This document shows, one piece after another, positions 1 to 7,184 of a stretch of DNA of 7,184 bases. A program made the position numbers and the translations under genes. The notes beneath the pieces were generated by a model. That model was not told the origin of the DNA. It did not search any database and saw only the letters and a list, made by a program, of their open reading frames with translations. The stretch spans positions 1 to 7,184 of the forward strand of contig JADDPY010000314.1 in NCBI GenBank assembly GCA_016781635.1, read 5' to 3'. This DNA comes from Rubrobacter sp. GTDB taxonomy: Bacteria; Actinomycetota; Rubrobacteria; Rubrobacterales; Rubrobacteraceae. The first letter of the stretch is position 1; every line of letters starts with the position of its first letter.

Positions 1-54
1 CGAACCTCCGCTTCCACGAGGCCGACGCGAACCTCCGCTTCCACGAGGCCGACG
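1..54 (+). repeat. Exact 27-bp in-frame tandem duplication inside glgE
   Basis: Positions 1-27 and 28-54 are identical. In the glgE frame the unit encodes NLRFHEAD followed by Ala at the end of the first copy and Asp at the end of the second. Because 27 is a multiple of three, the reading frame is kept. Only two copies are visible and the repeat touches the window edge, so more copies upstream are possible. GlgE proteins as I know them have this RNLRFH-type motif once, so the second copy looks like a recent duplication or an assembly artefact. Confidence 0.95.
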
Positions 55-314
55 ACGAGAACGTCCTGTTCTACTCGAAGACCTCGGGCGCAAACACGGT
101 CTTCGTGGTGGTGAACCTCGACCCGCACGAGGCCCACGAGGCGACGCTCTACTACCCGCCGGGGATCGTCGGGGACGACGAGGCGTACACAATCGAAGAG
201 CTTATTTTGCGGAACGAGTGGGAGGAGCGGGGGCCGTCGAGGCGGGTCCGGCTAGATCCAGGTCTAAATCCGGCGGAGATCTTCCGCCTTTCGACCATTA
301 GAACAGAGGCATAG
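1..314 (+). CDS. glgE: GlgE, alpha-1,4-glucan:maltose-1-phosphate maltosyltransferase, C-terminal end only
   Basis: This is the 3' end of a gene whose beginning lies outside the window. The first full codon is at position 3, and 103 codons precede the TAG at 312-314. The visible part matches the C-terminal beta-sandwich of GlgE (GH13_3): an NLRFHEAD-D-EN-LFYSK entry strand, a VFVVVNLDPH strand, and a closing RRVRLDPGLNPAEIFRL segment like the usual NYVRLDPG..AHIFRV ending. GlgE uses maltose 1-phosphate to extend alpha-1,4-glucan by maltosyl units in the cytoplasm. The catalytic residues lie upstream and cannot be checked. The identification rests on this short tail together with the next genes, which make its substrate and branch its product. 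The stop is 1 nt from the treS-mak ATG, so the two are co-transcribed. The oddity is an exact nine-codon duplication at the visible start (positions 1-54). Confidence 0.85.
   Translation, partial: NLRFHEADANLRFHEADDENVLFYSKTSGANTVFVVVNLDPHEAHEATLYYPPGIVGDDEAYTIEELILRNEWEERGPSRRVRLDPGLNPAEIFRLSTIRTEA
305..309 (+). promoter_or_regulatory. Ribosome binding site of treS-mak
   Basis: AGAGG ends 6 nt before the ATG at 316. It lies inside the last codons of glgE, so translation of treS-mak is probably coupled to that of glgE. It supports 316 as the start codon. Confidence 0.6.
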
Positions 315-315
315 C

Positions 316-3300
316 ATGACTCAGGTAGCAAAGAACGGAGGCGCCCCACAGGAAGGGGCGCAGGATGAGGAAACGCGTGGAGAGGCGCTCTGGTACAAGG
401 ACGCCATCATCTATCACCTTCACGTCAAGGCGTTCTTCGACTCCGACAACGACGGTATAGGCGATTTCAAGGGCCTTACCGAGCGTCTGGAGTACATAAA
501 GGACCTCGGGGCGACGGCGGTGTGGGTGATGCCGTTCTACCCGTCCCCGATGCGCGACGACGGCTACGACATCTCCGAGTACAAGAACGTCCACCCAGAC
601 TACGGCACGAAGCGCGACTTCCGAGCCTTCGTCAAGAAGGCGCATTCGCTCGGCCTCAAGGTGATAACCGAGCTCGTCATAAACCACACCTCGGATGCCC
701 ACCCCTGGTTCAGGAGAGCACGCCAGGCACCCAAGGGCTCGGCGTGGCGCAACTTCTACGTGTGGAGCGATACGCGAAAGAAGTACGAGGGCACGCGCAT
801 AATCTTCACCGACACCGAGAACTCCAACTGGACCTGGGACGAGGAGGCCGGCCAGTACTACTGGCACCGTTTCTTCAGCCACCAGCCTGACCTCAACCAC
901 GACAACCCGCAGGTCTTCAAGGCCGTGATGAACGTCATGCGCTTCTGGCTAGACGCGGGCGTGGACGGTCTCCGGCTCGATGCGATCCCGTACCTTATAG
1001 AGCGCGAGGGGACGGACAACGAGAACCTCCCGGAGACGCACGAGGTCTTGAAGCGCATGCGGGCGGAGATGGACGAGCAGTACCGGGACAGGATCTTTAT
1101 CGCCGAGGCGAACCAGTGGCCCGAGGACGTGCTGCCGTACTTCGGAGACGGGGACGAGTGCCACATGGCGTTCCACTTCCCGCTGATGCCGCGCATATAC
1201 ATGGCCGTCGCGCAGGAGGACCGGCACCCCATCGTGGAGATCATGCACCAGACCCCGGACATCCCGGACGCGGCCCAGTGGGCGATCTTCCTCAGAAACC
1301 ACGACGAGCTGACCCTTGAGATGGTCACCGACCGCGAGCGGGACTACATGTACCAGACCTACGCGGCCGACCCGCAGATGCGCATAAACATAGGCATCCG
1401 TCGCCGCCTCGCCCCGCTCATGGAGAACGATAGGCCCCGGATAGAGCTCCTCAACAGCCTGCTCCTGAGCATGCCCGGTACCCCGGTCTTGTACTACGGG
1501 GACGAACTCGGGATGGGCGACAACGTCTTCCTCGGCGACCGCGACACGGTCCGCACGCCGATGCAGTGGACGGGCGACAGGAATGCCGGGTTCTCGCGCG
1601 CCGAGCCCGCCCGGCTCTACCTCCCCCCGATCATGGACCCGGTCTACGGTTTCCAGTCGGTGAACGTGGAGTCGCAGGCTCGCAGCCAGGGCTCGCTCTT
1701 GAACTGGATGAGGCGCATCATCGCGGTCAGAAAGGCCCACAAAGCGTTTGGCCGGGGCACGCTGGAGTTTCTCCATCCCGGCAACCGGAAGGTCCTGGCC
1801 TATCTGAGGGAGTACGAGGACGACGTGATCCTGTGCGTCGCTAACCTCTCTCGCTCGGCCCAGCCGGTCGAGCTCGACCTCTCGCGCTTTCGCGGGAGGG
1901 TGCCGGTCGAGCTTATAGGAGGGTCGAGCTTCCCGCCGGTGGGGGAGGCGGGCTTCCCGTACCTTCTGACCCTCCCCGGGCACTCCTTCTACTGGTTCCG
2001 GTTGACGACAGAGGCCCAGGCGCCGCGCTGGCACCAGGAGGCCCCGCCGGCCCTCCCCGAGCCGCCGGTCGTCGTGCTCCCTGCCGGGCGCGAGGTCGCG
2101 CCCAACGGTGCGCTCCTGCGCCTCGGCAAGAGGCAGCTCGCGCAGTTGGAGAAGGATGCCTTGCCGGCCTTTCTCGGGGCGCGGCGCTGGTTTGCCGCCA
2201 AGGGAGACCGGATCGAGAAGATCGAGGTCTCCGAGATCGTGGAGATGGACAACCGTGTTCTGGCCCTCCTGGGGGTTCACCTCGTCGGCGACGACGGGGA
2301 TCCGCAGCTCTACGCCCTGCCGCTCGCGGCGACGTGGGAGGACGGCAAGGAGGATGTCTACGGGCCGCTCGCCCCGTACGCCGTAGCCAAGCTCCGGAGG
2401 CGTGCCCGGGTCGGCGTGCTCCACGACGCGGTCGCCGACGACGACTTCTGCCGCTACCTCCTGCGGGCGATGAGCGATGAGGAGCGGGTTCCGACGCAGC
2501 GCGGGGAGATCCGGTTCACGAAAACCGCCGTCCTCGACGAGCTCGTCGGCGAGGATGGCGTGGAAGGGCTCTCCGTAAGGCGTTCCGGGGTCGAGCAGAG
2601 CAACACCTCCGTCGTCTTCGGCGAGAGGCTCGTCGCCAAGCTGTACCGGAGGCTCCGGCGCGGCATCAACCCGGAGCTGGAGGTCGGCCGCTTCCTCACC
2701 GAGGTGGCCCGTTTCGGGCACACCCCGCCGCTCGCGGGCGCCGTCGAGTACCAGGGGCCGAGCGGCGAGACGACGCTAGCGATCCTGCAGGGGTTCGTCC
2801 CGAACCAGGGCGACGGCTGGTCTTACGTCCTGGACCGGCTCGCGCTGTACCTGGAGGACCGTCTGATCCAGCCGTGGACCCCGAACGAGAATGGCGCCGG
2901 CGAGGAACAGGAGGAGACCGATGCCTTCTTCCTCGGCCTGATGCGCACCCTGGGCTACCGCACGGGCGAGCTCCACAAGGCCTTCGCGACCCCGACGGAC
3001 GACCCGGCTTTCTCGCCGGAGCCCGTCTCCGTGGAGGAGTTCCGCGGCTGGACCGAGAACGTCCGCCGTGAGGCCGACGAGACCCTCGATGTTCTCCGCA
3101 ACAGCCGCGACGGGCTCCCCGAGGATCTGAAGGAAGAGGTGGACGAACTGCTCGGGCGGCGGGAGGAGCTCATGGCCCGCCTCGCGGAGATCTCCGGTCT
3201 CGACGTCGAGACCGTGAAGACGCGCCACCACGGCGATTATCACCTGGGGCAGGTTCTGGTCTCGAACAACGACTTTCAAATCATAGACTTCGAGGGCGAG

Positions 3301-3702
3301 CCGGGCCGTCTCATGCAGGAGCGCCGGGCCAAGCACTCGCCCATGCGCGACGTCGCCGGGATGCTCCGCTCGTTCAACTACGCAGGCTACGCCGCGTTCC
3401 ACCACGTGAACATCGAGCGTCTGGATAACACCGAGAGCATGAAGCGGTGGGTTCACGAGTGGGAAGAGGGTACGCGAGGCGCGTTCCTCGAGGGCTACCA
3501 GGGGGGCGCGGAGGGCTGTTCCTCCTACCCCGAGGACCCCGAGCACGCGAGGGCGCTCATCGAGCTGTTTACCCTCGAGAAGGCCCTCTACGAGGTCCGC
3601 TACGAGCTGGACAACCGGCCGGACTGGCTCGGTATCCCCGTGAGGGGCATCCTGAACCTGCTGCAGGGGCAGACCGAGACGCGCGAAAGAGAGGAGGCTT
3701 GA
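316..3702 (+). CDS. treS: TreS-Mak fusion: trehalose synthase (maltose glucosyltransferase) joined to maltokinase
   Basis: This 1128-residue protein has two enzyme halves. Residues about 26-562 are a GH13 trehalose synthase that interconverts trehalose and maltose. Visible are a calcium-binding-like DSDNDGIGD (42-50), [10 protein letters not shown] (80-89), VINHTS (H124), GLRLDA with nucleophile D222, IAEANQ with acid/base E264, and FLRNHDE with D330. A Pro-rich linker follows (about 569-598). Residues about 600-1128 are maltokinase (Pep2), which makes maltose 1-phosphate with ATP. It has an N-cap with [15 protein letters not shown] (616-630), a [16 protein letters not shown] strand with K775, the catalytic HGDYHLGQ (D974), the metal-binding IIDFEGEP (D991), and the typical C-terminal [14 protein letters not shown]. 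All key residues are present, so both activities are expected. Such fusions are known, while mycobacteria make the two as separate partner proteins. The ATG is chosen for its AGAGG site and because the conserved [15 protein letters not shown] starts at residue 26. The last base overlaps glgB. Confidence 0.95.
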   Translation: MTQVAKNGGAPQEGAQDEETRGEALWYKDAIIYHLHVKAFFDSDNDGIGDFKGLTERLEYIKDLGATAVWVMPFYPSPMRDDGYDISEYKNVHPDYGTKRDFRAFVKKAHSLGLKVITELVINHTSDAHPWFRRARQAPKGSAWRNFYVWSDTRKKYEGTRIIFTDTENSNWTWDEEAGQYYWHRFFSHQPDLNHDNPQVFKAVMNVMRFWLDAGVDGLRLDAIPYLIEREGTDNENLPETHEVLKRMRAEMDEQYRDRIFIAEANQWPEDVLPYFGDGDECHMAFHFPLMPRIYMAVAQEDRHPIVEIMHQTPDIPDAAQWAIFLRNHDELTLEMVTDRERDYMYQTYAADPQMRINIGIRRRLAPLMENDRPRIELLNSLLLSMPGTPVLYYGDELGMGDNVFLGDRDTVRTPMQWTGDRNAGFSRAEPARLYLPPIMDPVYGFQSVNVESQARSQGSLLNWMRRIIAVRKAHKAFGRGTLEFLHPGNRKVLAYLREYEDDVILCVANLSRSAQPVELDLSRFRGRVPVELIGGSSFPPVGEAGFPYLLTLPGHSFYWFRLTTEAQAPRWHQEAPPALPEPPVVVLPAGREVAPNGALLRLGKRQLAQLEKDALPAFLGARRWFAAKGDRIEKIEVSEIVEMDNRVLALLGVHLVGDDGDPQLYALPLAATWEDGKEDVYGPLAPYAVAKLRRRARVGVLHDAVADDDFCRYLLRAMSDEERVPTQRGEIRFTKTAVLDELVGEDGVEGLSVRRSGVEQSNTSVVFGERLVAKLYRRLRRGINPELEVGRFLTEVARFGHTPPLAGAVEYQGPSGETTLAILQGFVPNQGDGWSYVLDRLALYLEDRLIQPWTPNENGAGEEQEETDAFFLGLMRTLGYRTGELHKAFATPTDDPAFSPEPVSVEEFRGWTENVRREADETLDVLRNSRDGLPEDLKEEVDELLGRREELMARLAEISGLDVETVKTRHHGDYHLGQVLVSNNDFQIIDFEGEPGRLMQERRAKHSPMRDVAGMLRSFNYAGYAAFHHVNIERLDNTESMKRWVHEWEEGTRGAFLEGYQGGAEGCSSYPEDPEHARALIELFTLEKALYEVRYELDNRPDWLGIPVRGILNLLQGQTETREREEA
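3692..3697 (+). promoter_or_regulatory. Ribosome binding site of glgB
   Basis: AGGAGG lies in the last codons of treS-mak, 4 nt before the ATG at 3702. It decides the glgB start. The frame is open much further upstream (an ATG at 3447), but that stretch overlaps treS-mak, is Arg/Gly-rich, and does not resemble GlgB. Confidence 0.75.
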
Positions 3703-5882
3703 TGGAGCACGCGCAGGCGGCGCGGGCCGTGGCGAGGGGGGAGCATCCGGACCCGTTCTCTTACCTGGGGATGCACGAGGAGGACGAAGGCAGGCTGGTA
3801 GTACGCGCCTTCGCCCCCGGTGCTCGCTCTGTCTCGGTGATCGCCGAGGATGGACGCTCACTGGGCGATCTGGAGCCCGGAGGCGCCGAGGGGCTCTTCG
3901 CGGGCCCGGTCGAGACCGAGGGGCGGGTCGCGTACAAGCTGCGCGCGGGGAACGACGGGGGGGAGTGGGAGTTCGAAGACCCGTACCGTTTCCCGTCGGC
4001 CGTGAGCGAGTACGACCTGTACCTCTTCGGTGAGGGCAACCACCTCGCCCTCTATGAGTGGATGGGTGCTCACGTCCGGGAGCTCGAGGGCGTGCGCGGG
4101 GTCCTGTTCACCGTGTGGGCGCCGAACGCGAGCCGGGTCTCCGTCGTCGGCCCCTTCAACGACTGGGACGGCCGCCGGCACGTCATGCGCAAGCACCACT
4201 CGGTCGGAGTCTGGGAGTTCTTCGTCCCCGGCATCGGCGGGGGCGAGAGCTACAAGTACGAGATCAAAGGCCCCAACGGCAACTTCATGCCGCTGAAAGC
4301 CGACCCGTTCGCCACGAGGGCGGAGGGGCTCCCCGGGACCGCCTCCGTCGTTCACGACCCGTCGGACTACTCCTGGGGCGACGCCGAGTGGATGGAGAAC
4401 CGGTTGCGCAGAAACGCCCACGATGCACCGATAGCGATCTACGAGATCCACCTCGGCTCCTGGCGGCGCAACGAGGACGGGACGTACCTGAGCTATGAGC
4501 AGCTCGCGGACGGACTGGTCTCCTACGTCTCCGAGATGGGCTACACCCACGTCGAGTTCATGCCGCCGACGGAGTACCCCTTCGATGGTTCGTGGGGCTA
4601 CCAGCCCCTGGGGCTCTACGCGCCGACGAGCCGCTATGGGAGCCCGGACGACTTCAAGAACCTCGTCGATTCCTTTCACAGGGCGGGGATAGGTGTGCTC
4701 ATGGACTGGGTTCCGGCCCACTTCCCCGAGGACCCGCACGGCCTGGCCTTTTTCGACGGCACCCACCTCTACGAGCACGCCGACCCCCGGCGCGGCCGTC
4801 ACGCCGACTGGGGCACCCTCGTCTTTAACTTCGGCCGCGCGGAGGTTCAGAATTACCTTCTCGCAAACGCCCTGTTCTGGCTCTCCGAGTACCACATAGA
4901 CGGCCTCAGGGTCGACGCCGTGGCCTCCATGCTCTACCTCGACTACTCGCGCGAGGAGGGCCATTGGGTCCCCAACGAGTTCGGCGGCAACGAGGATTTG
5001 GAAGCCGTCGCCTTCCTCAAGCGCCTGAACGAGACGGTCTACGCCGAGCACGCCGAGACCCAGACGTACGCTGAGGAGTCGACCGCGTGGCCGCAAGTCT
5101 CGGGGCCCGTCTACGCTGGGGGCCTTGGCTTCGGCTACAAGTGGAACATGGGCTGGATGCACGACACCCTCGACTACATGAGCGAGGACCCGATAAGCCG
5201 CCGCTACCACCACGACAAGCTCACCTTCGGGCTCGTCTACGCGTTCAACGAGAACTTCATCCTCCCGCTCTCCCACGACGAGGTGGTCCACGGCAAGGGC
5301 TCCCTCATCCGCAAGATGCCCGGCGACGAGTGGCAGAAGTTCGCCAACCTGCGCGCCTACTACGGCTTCATGTACGGCCACCCCGGAAAGCAGCTCCTGT
5401 TTATGGGCGGCGAGTTCGCGCAGGAGCGGGAGTGGAACCACGACATCGGGCTCGACTGGCATCTCCTCGACGGCCGCTACCACGCGGGCGTGCGCGACCT
5501 CGTGCGCGACCTGAACGGGTTGTACGGGAGCACCCCGGCGCTCTACGAGGTCGACTTCGAGCCCCAGGGCTTCGAGTGGGTCGAGGGCGGCGACCACGAG
5601 AGGAGCGTCTTCGCCTTTCTGAGGCGCGCCCGCGACGGCGAGGATCACGCGCTCATCGTCTGCAACATGACCCCCGTCGTCCGCGAGGGCTACAGGGTCG
5701 GCGTCCCCGGGGAGGGCTCCTACGAGGAGGTTCTCAACACGGACTCGGAAACCTACGGCGGGAGCGGTGTCGGCAACGGCGGCCCTCTCTCCGCGGAGCC
5801 CGTTCTGGCGCAGGGCCGTGATTACTCCCTCTCCCTGACGCTCCCGTCCCTATCGACGATAATCTTGAGGCCGACAAGCTAA
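3702..5882 (+). CDS. glgB: GlgB, 1,4-alpha-glucan branching enzyme
   Basis: This 726-residue GH13 enzyme cuts alpha-1,4-glucan chains and re-attaches the piece through an alpha-1,6 bond, branching the polymer made by GlgE. Its length matches full-length GlgB with two N-terminal modules: N1 (about 15-110, [11 protein letters not shown]) and the CBM48 module N2 (about 130-220, [20 protein letters not shown]). The catalytic barrel shows MDWVPAHF (334-341), [10 protein letters not shown] with nucleophile D405, YAEEST with acid/base E458, and [14 protein letters not shown] with D526. These are the same residue numbers I recall for E. coli GlgB. The [12 protein letters not shown] and LDWHLL motifs and a C-terminal [16 protein letters not shown] segment complete it. 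The start is fixed by AGGAGG 4 nt upstream. The ATG shares its A with the TGA of treS-mak (TGATG), which implies translational coupling. Nothing is missing or broken. Confidence 0.97.
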   Translation: MEHAQAARAVARGEHPDPFSYLGMHEEDEGRLVVRAFAPGARSVSVIAEDGRSLGDLEPGGAEGLFAGPVETEGRVAYKLRAGNDGGEWEFEDPYRFPSAVSEYDLYLFGEGNHLALYEWMGAHVRELEGVRGVLFTVWAPNASRVSVVGPFNDWDGRRHVMRKHHSVGVWEFFVPGIGGGESYKYEIKGPNGNFMPLKADPFATRAEGLPGTASVVHDPSDYSWGDAEWMENRLRRNAHDAPIAIYEIHLGSWRRNEDGTYLSYEQLADGLVSYVSEMGYTHVEFMPPTEYPFDGSWGYQPLGLYAPTSRYGSPDDFKNLVDSFHRAGIGVLMDWVPAHFPEDPHGLAFFDGTHLYEHADPRRGRHADWGTLVFNFGRAEVQNYLLANALFWLSEYHIDGLRVDAVASMLYLDYSREEGHWVPNEFGGNEDLEAVAFLKRLNETVYAEHAETQTYAEESTAWPQVSGPVYAGGLGFGYKWNMGWMHDTLDYMSEDPISRRYHHDKLTFGLVYAFNENFILPLSHDEVVHGKGSLIRKMPGDEWQKFANLRAYYGFMYGHPGKQLLFMGGEFAQEREWNHDIGLDWHLLDGRYHAGVRDLVRDLNGLYGSTPALYEVDFEPQGFEWVEGGDHERSVFAFLRRARDGEDHALIVCNMTPVVREGYRVGVPGEGSYEEVLNTDSETYGGSGVGNGGPLSAEPVLAQGRDYSLSLTLPSLSTIILRPTS

Positions 5883-5897
5883 CCAGCCGGCCCTCGG

Positions 5898-5907
5898 GCT
5901 CCGGAGC
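5898..5907. repeat. 10-bp perfect palindrome after glgB
   Basis: GCTCCGGAGC is fully self-complementary and sits 16 bp after the glgB stop. With no loop it is not a terminator. It could be a protein binding site, but short GC palindromes are common by chance in DNA of this composition. Confidence 0.25.
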
Positions 5908-5930
5908 AGAGATAGTCACCGTGTGCAGTA

Positions 5931-5951
5931 GCCGCTACAGGGCGTAGCGGC
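5931..5951. terminator. Hairpin between glgB and glgX, possible terminator or operator
   Basis: GCCGCTAC (5931-5938) and GTAGCGGC (5944-5951) are perfect inverted repeats around a 5-nt loop, AGGGC. The transcript would form an 8-bp GC-rich hairpin 48 nt after the glgB stop. No T-run follows on the + strand, so a classical intrinsic terminator is not supported. Many GC-rich bacteria are thought to use hairpins without a U-tract. It could equally be a regulator's dyad site ahead of glgX or a stabilising 3' end for the operon transcript. The inverted repeat is certain; its role is a guess. Confidence 0.4.
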
Positions 5952-5971
5952 CCGTTGGGACAGGTAGATTA

Positions 5972-6015
5972 CTGCGCGTTCCGAGGCCAGCAGTTCGAGA
6001 GCCGAAGACGCGCGG
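5972..6015 (+). other. Second potential RNA stem in the glgX leader
   Basis: CTGCGCGTT (5972-5980) can pair with GACGCGCGG (6007-6015), giving seven Watson-Crick and two G-U pairs. The 26-nt loop contains its own small hairpin (TTCG 5994-5997 with CGAA 6003-6006). It lies between the 5931 hairpin and the glgX start, so the leader would be folded if transcribed. No riboswitch class is recognised, and GC-rich DNA yields such stems easily. I saw no convincing -35/-10 pair anywhere in 5883-6067. Confidence 0.25.
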
Positions 6016-6023
6016 ACGGGCTG

Positions 6024-6071
6024 ATGGCTGCAAAGAAAGGAAATTATGTCCCCCAAAGGATCCCATTTTGA
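6024..6071 (+). other. Possible 15-codon leader ORF ending on the glgX start
   Basis: An ATG at 6024 opens [15 protein letters not shown]. Its TGA (6069-6071) overlaps the glgX TTG (6068-6070) as TTGA, the overlap type typical of coupled genes. No strong Shine-Dalgarno site precedes it. It matches no family I know and may be chance. Confidence 0.2.
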
Positions 6072-6075
6072 ATAG
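6046..6075 (+). other. Possible 9-codon leader ORF overlapping the glgX start
   Basis: An ATG at 6046, with AAAGGA (6036-6041) 4 nt upstream, opens MSPKGSHFE and stops at TAG 6073-6075, inside glgX codons 2-3. It has a better ribosome site than the other mini-ORF. It may be a leader peptide for coupling, chance, or the true glgX start thrown out of frame by one extra C in the run at 6050-6054. Confidence 0.3.
6055..6060 (+). promoter_or_regulatory. Ribosome binding site of glgX
   Basis: AAAGGA ends 7 nt before the TTG at 6068, which is good spacing. It is the main reason for choosing this non-ATG start, because no in-frame ATG or GTG lies near the conserved N-terminus. Confidence 0.6.
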
Positions 6076-7184
6076 ACCTGTTCTGCCCGGCTCGCCGTAT
6101 CCGCTTGGTGCGACCTGGGACGGGGCGGGGACCAACTTCGCCCTCTTCTCGGAGAACGCCGAGGGGGTCGAGTTGTGTCTATTCGGAGCCGCCGAAGTCT
6201 CTTTGGGAGACGCTTCCGGCTACGCAACGCCGGGTGAGGAGCGGGTGCCCCTGTTGGAGAAGACCGAGGGGGTCTGGCACTGTTACCTGCCCGGGGTGGG
6301 ACCGGGGCAGGAGTACGGCTACCGCGTATCGGGGCCGTATGATCCCGAGGCCGGCCACCGCTTCAACCCCGACAAGCTGCTACTCGACCCGTACGCGAAG
6401 TCGATCTCCGGCGAGATCGACTGGAGCGGTCCGCACTTCGGCTACCCCCTGGGGGAAGACGACTTCGTCCTCGACACGGAAGACAACGCCGCGAGCGTCC
6501 CGAAGGCGCGGATCATAGGGGAGAAGTTCTCCTGGGGCGAAGACCGCTCGCCGCGCATCCCGATGGAGGAGTCCGTGATCTACGAGGCCCACGTCAAGGG
6601 CATCACGGCGCTCCATCCCGTAGTCCCCGAACCCCTGCGCGGCACCTACGCGGGCCTCGCCTCGGACGCGATGATCGAGCACCTGTCCTCTTTAGGTATT
6701 ACGGCGATCGAGTTACTGTCGGTGCACGCGTTCGTCGACGACAAGCACCTCGTGGACGCGGGGTTGCGGAACTACTGGGGCTACAACACCCTGGGATTCT
6801 TCGCCCCCGAGGGGCGTTACGCCGCGACGGGGGACGCGGTCGTCGAGTTCAAGATGATGGTCAAGAGGATGCACGAGGCCGGGATAGAGGTGATCCTGGA
6901 CGTCGTCTACAACCACACCGCGGAGGGGAACCACCTGGGCCCCACGCTCTCCTTCCGCGGCATAGACAACGCGAGCTACTACAAGCTCGTCCCCGGCGAC
7001 GAGCGCCACTACATGGACTACACAGGCACCGGCAACTCCCTGAACCTCCACAACCCGCGCGTGATGCAGATGGTGATGGACTCCCTGCGCTACTGGGTCG
7101 AGGAGATGCACGTCGACGGCTTCCGCTTCGACCTCGCGACCACGCTGCTGCGCGAGGAGCACCACTTCGATCCCGCGGGAGGCT
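6068..7184 (+). CDS. glgX: GlgX, glycogen debranching enzyme (isoamylase type), N-terminal half, cut by window end
   Basis: The first 372 codons of a GH13_11 debranching enzyme are visible; the family is usually about 700 residues. GlgX hydrolyses alpha-1,6 branches of glycogen or limit dextrin in the cytoplasm. The protein opens with [18 protein letters not shown] (from residue 2), the family's signature N-terminus. A CBM48 module follows (about 15-110, [43 protein letters not shown]). The barrel then shows YEAHVKGIT (172-180), [17 protein letters not shown] (235-251), [10 protein letters not shown] (H283), TGTGNSLN (320-327) and [10 protein letters not shown] with nucleophile D355. The later catalytic Glu and Asp are beyond the window. 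The start is TTG at 6068, backed by AAAGGA. It is separated from glgB by 185 bp, so it may have its own promoter or leader control. Oddities are Ser218 where I expect Pro in LLPVHAF, two nearby TTA codons, and the ambiguous start. Confidence 0.93.
   Translation, partial: MNRPVLPGSPYPLGATWDGAGTNFALFSENAEGVELCLFGAAEVSLGDASGYATPGEERVPLLEKTEGVWHCYLPGVGPGQEYGYRVSGPYDPEAGHRFNPDKLLLDPYAKSISGEIDWSGPHFGYPLGEDDFVLDTEDNAASVPKARIIGEKFSWGEDRSPRIPMEESVIYEAHVKGITALHPVVPEPLRGTYAGLASDAMIEHLSSLGITAIELLSVHAFVDDKHLVDAGLRNYWGYNTLGFFAPEGRYAATGDAVVEFKMMVKRMHEAGIEVILDVVYNHTAEGNHLGPTLSFRGIDNASYYKLVPGDERHYMDYTGTGNSLNLHNPRVMQMVMDSLRYWVEEMHVDGFRFDLATTLLREEHHFDPAGG

Noticed and set aside
949..2721. Long antisense open frame (590 codons) opposite treS-mak
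   Set aside because: It lies fully opposite a gene with clear enzyme motifs. High GC with G/C third positions removes stop codons from the complementary frame. The translation has no recognisable domain.
3447..3701. Upstream extension of the glgB frame to an ATG at 3447
   Set aside because: It overlaps the conserved end of maltokinase by 255 bp, translates to Arg/Gly-rich sequence, and is replaced by a well-placed AGGAGG before the ATG at 3702.
3858..5648. Long antisense open frame (596 codons) opposite glgB
   Set aside because: Same cause: a shadow of the strongly biased codons of glgB, with a low-complexity Val/Glu/Leu-rich translation.
5931..5960. Classical intrinsic terminator
   Set aside because: The hairpin is perfect, but it is followed by CCGTTGGGAC rather than a T-run, so it is reported only as a possible terminator or operator.
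5990..6006. TTCGAGA resembling a tRNA T-loop
   Set aside because: The flanking five bases on each side do not pair, and no acceptor or anticodon arm is present.
5916..6071. Open frame through most of the gap between glgB and glgX, possible small gene
   Set aside because: Before the ATG at 6024 the only start I see is a TTG at 5955 without a ribosome site. The translation resembles no family I know. Only the short 6024 and 6046 mini-ORFs are kept, at low confidence.

Overview
The window is ordinary but informative chromosomal DNA from a GC-rich bacterium, most likely an actinobacterium. It carries the core of the GlgE pathway, which turns trehalose into branched alpha-glucan. The gene order glgE, treS-mak, glgB, the strong G/C bias at third codon positions and the purine-rich Shine-Dalgarno sites all fit Actinobacteria. 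The frequent use of ATA for isoleucine despite the high GC reminds me of Rubrobacter-like lineages. That genus-level guess is an inference and cannot be settled from this sequence.

Layout, all genes on the + strand. Positions 1-314 are the last 103 codons of glgE (maltosyltransferase), which begin with an exact 27-bp in-frame tandem duplication. Positions 316-3702 encode one 1128-residue protein that fuses trehalose synthase (TreS, GH13) to maltokinase (Mak/Pep2). Positions 3702-5882 are glgB (branching enzyme, 726 residues). The junctions are tight: 1 nt between glgE and treS-mak, and a 1-nt overlap (TGATG) between treS-mak and glgB, so these three are almost certainly one operon. A gene-free stretch of 185 bp follows (5883-6067). 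It holds a perfect 8-bp inverted repeat, a second long-range stem, and two mini-ORFs that end on the next start codon. From 6068 to the window edge is the first 372 codons of glgX (glycogen debranching enzyme), with an apparent TTG start.

How the genes work together: the TreS half isomerises trehalose to maltose, and the Mak half phosphorylates maltose with ATP to maltose 1-phosphate. GlgE transfers maltosyl units from that donor onto alpha-1,4-glucan chains, and GlgB adds alpha-1,6 branches. GlgX, downstream and probably separately controlled, removes alpha-1,6 branches during turnover. The set links the stress solute trehalose to glycogen storage.

I found no mobile element, CRISPR array, RNA gene or clearly new system. 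The points most worth a second look are the duplication at the glgE end, the glgX start region (where one base fewer in a C5 run would put an ATG in frame), the structured leader before glgX, and a small patch with unusual codons in glgX.
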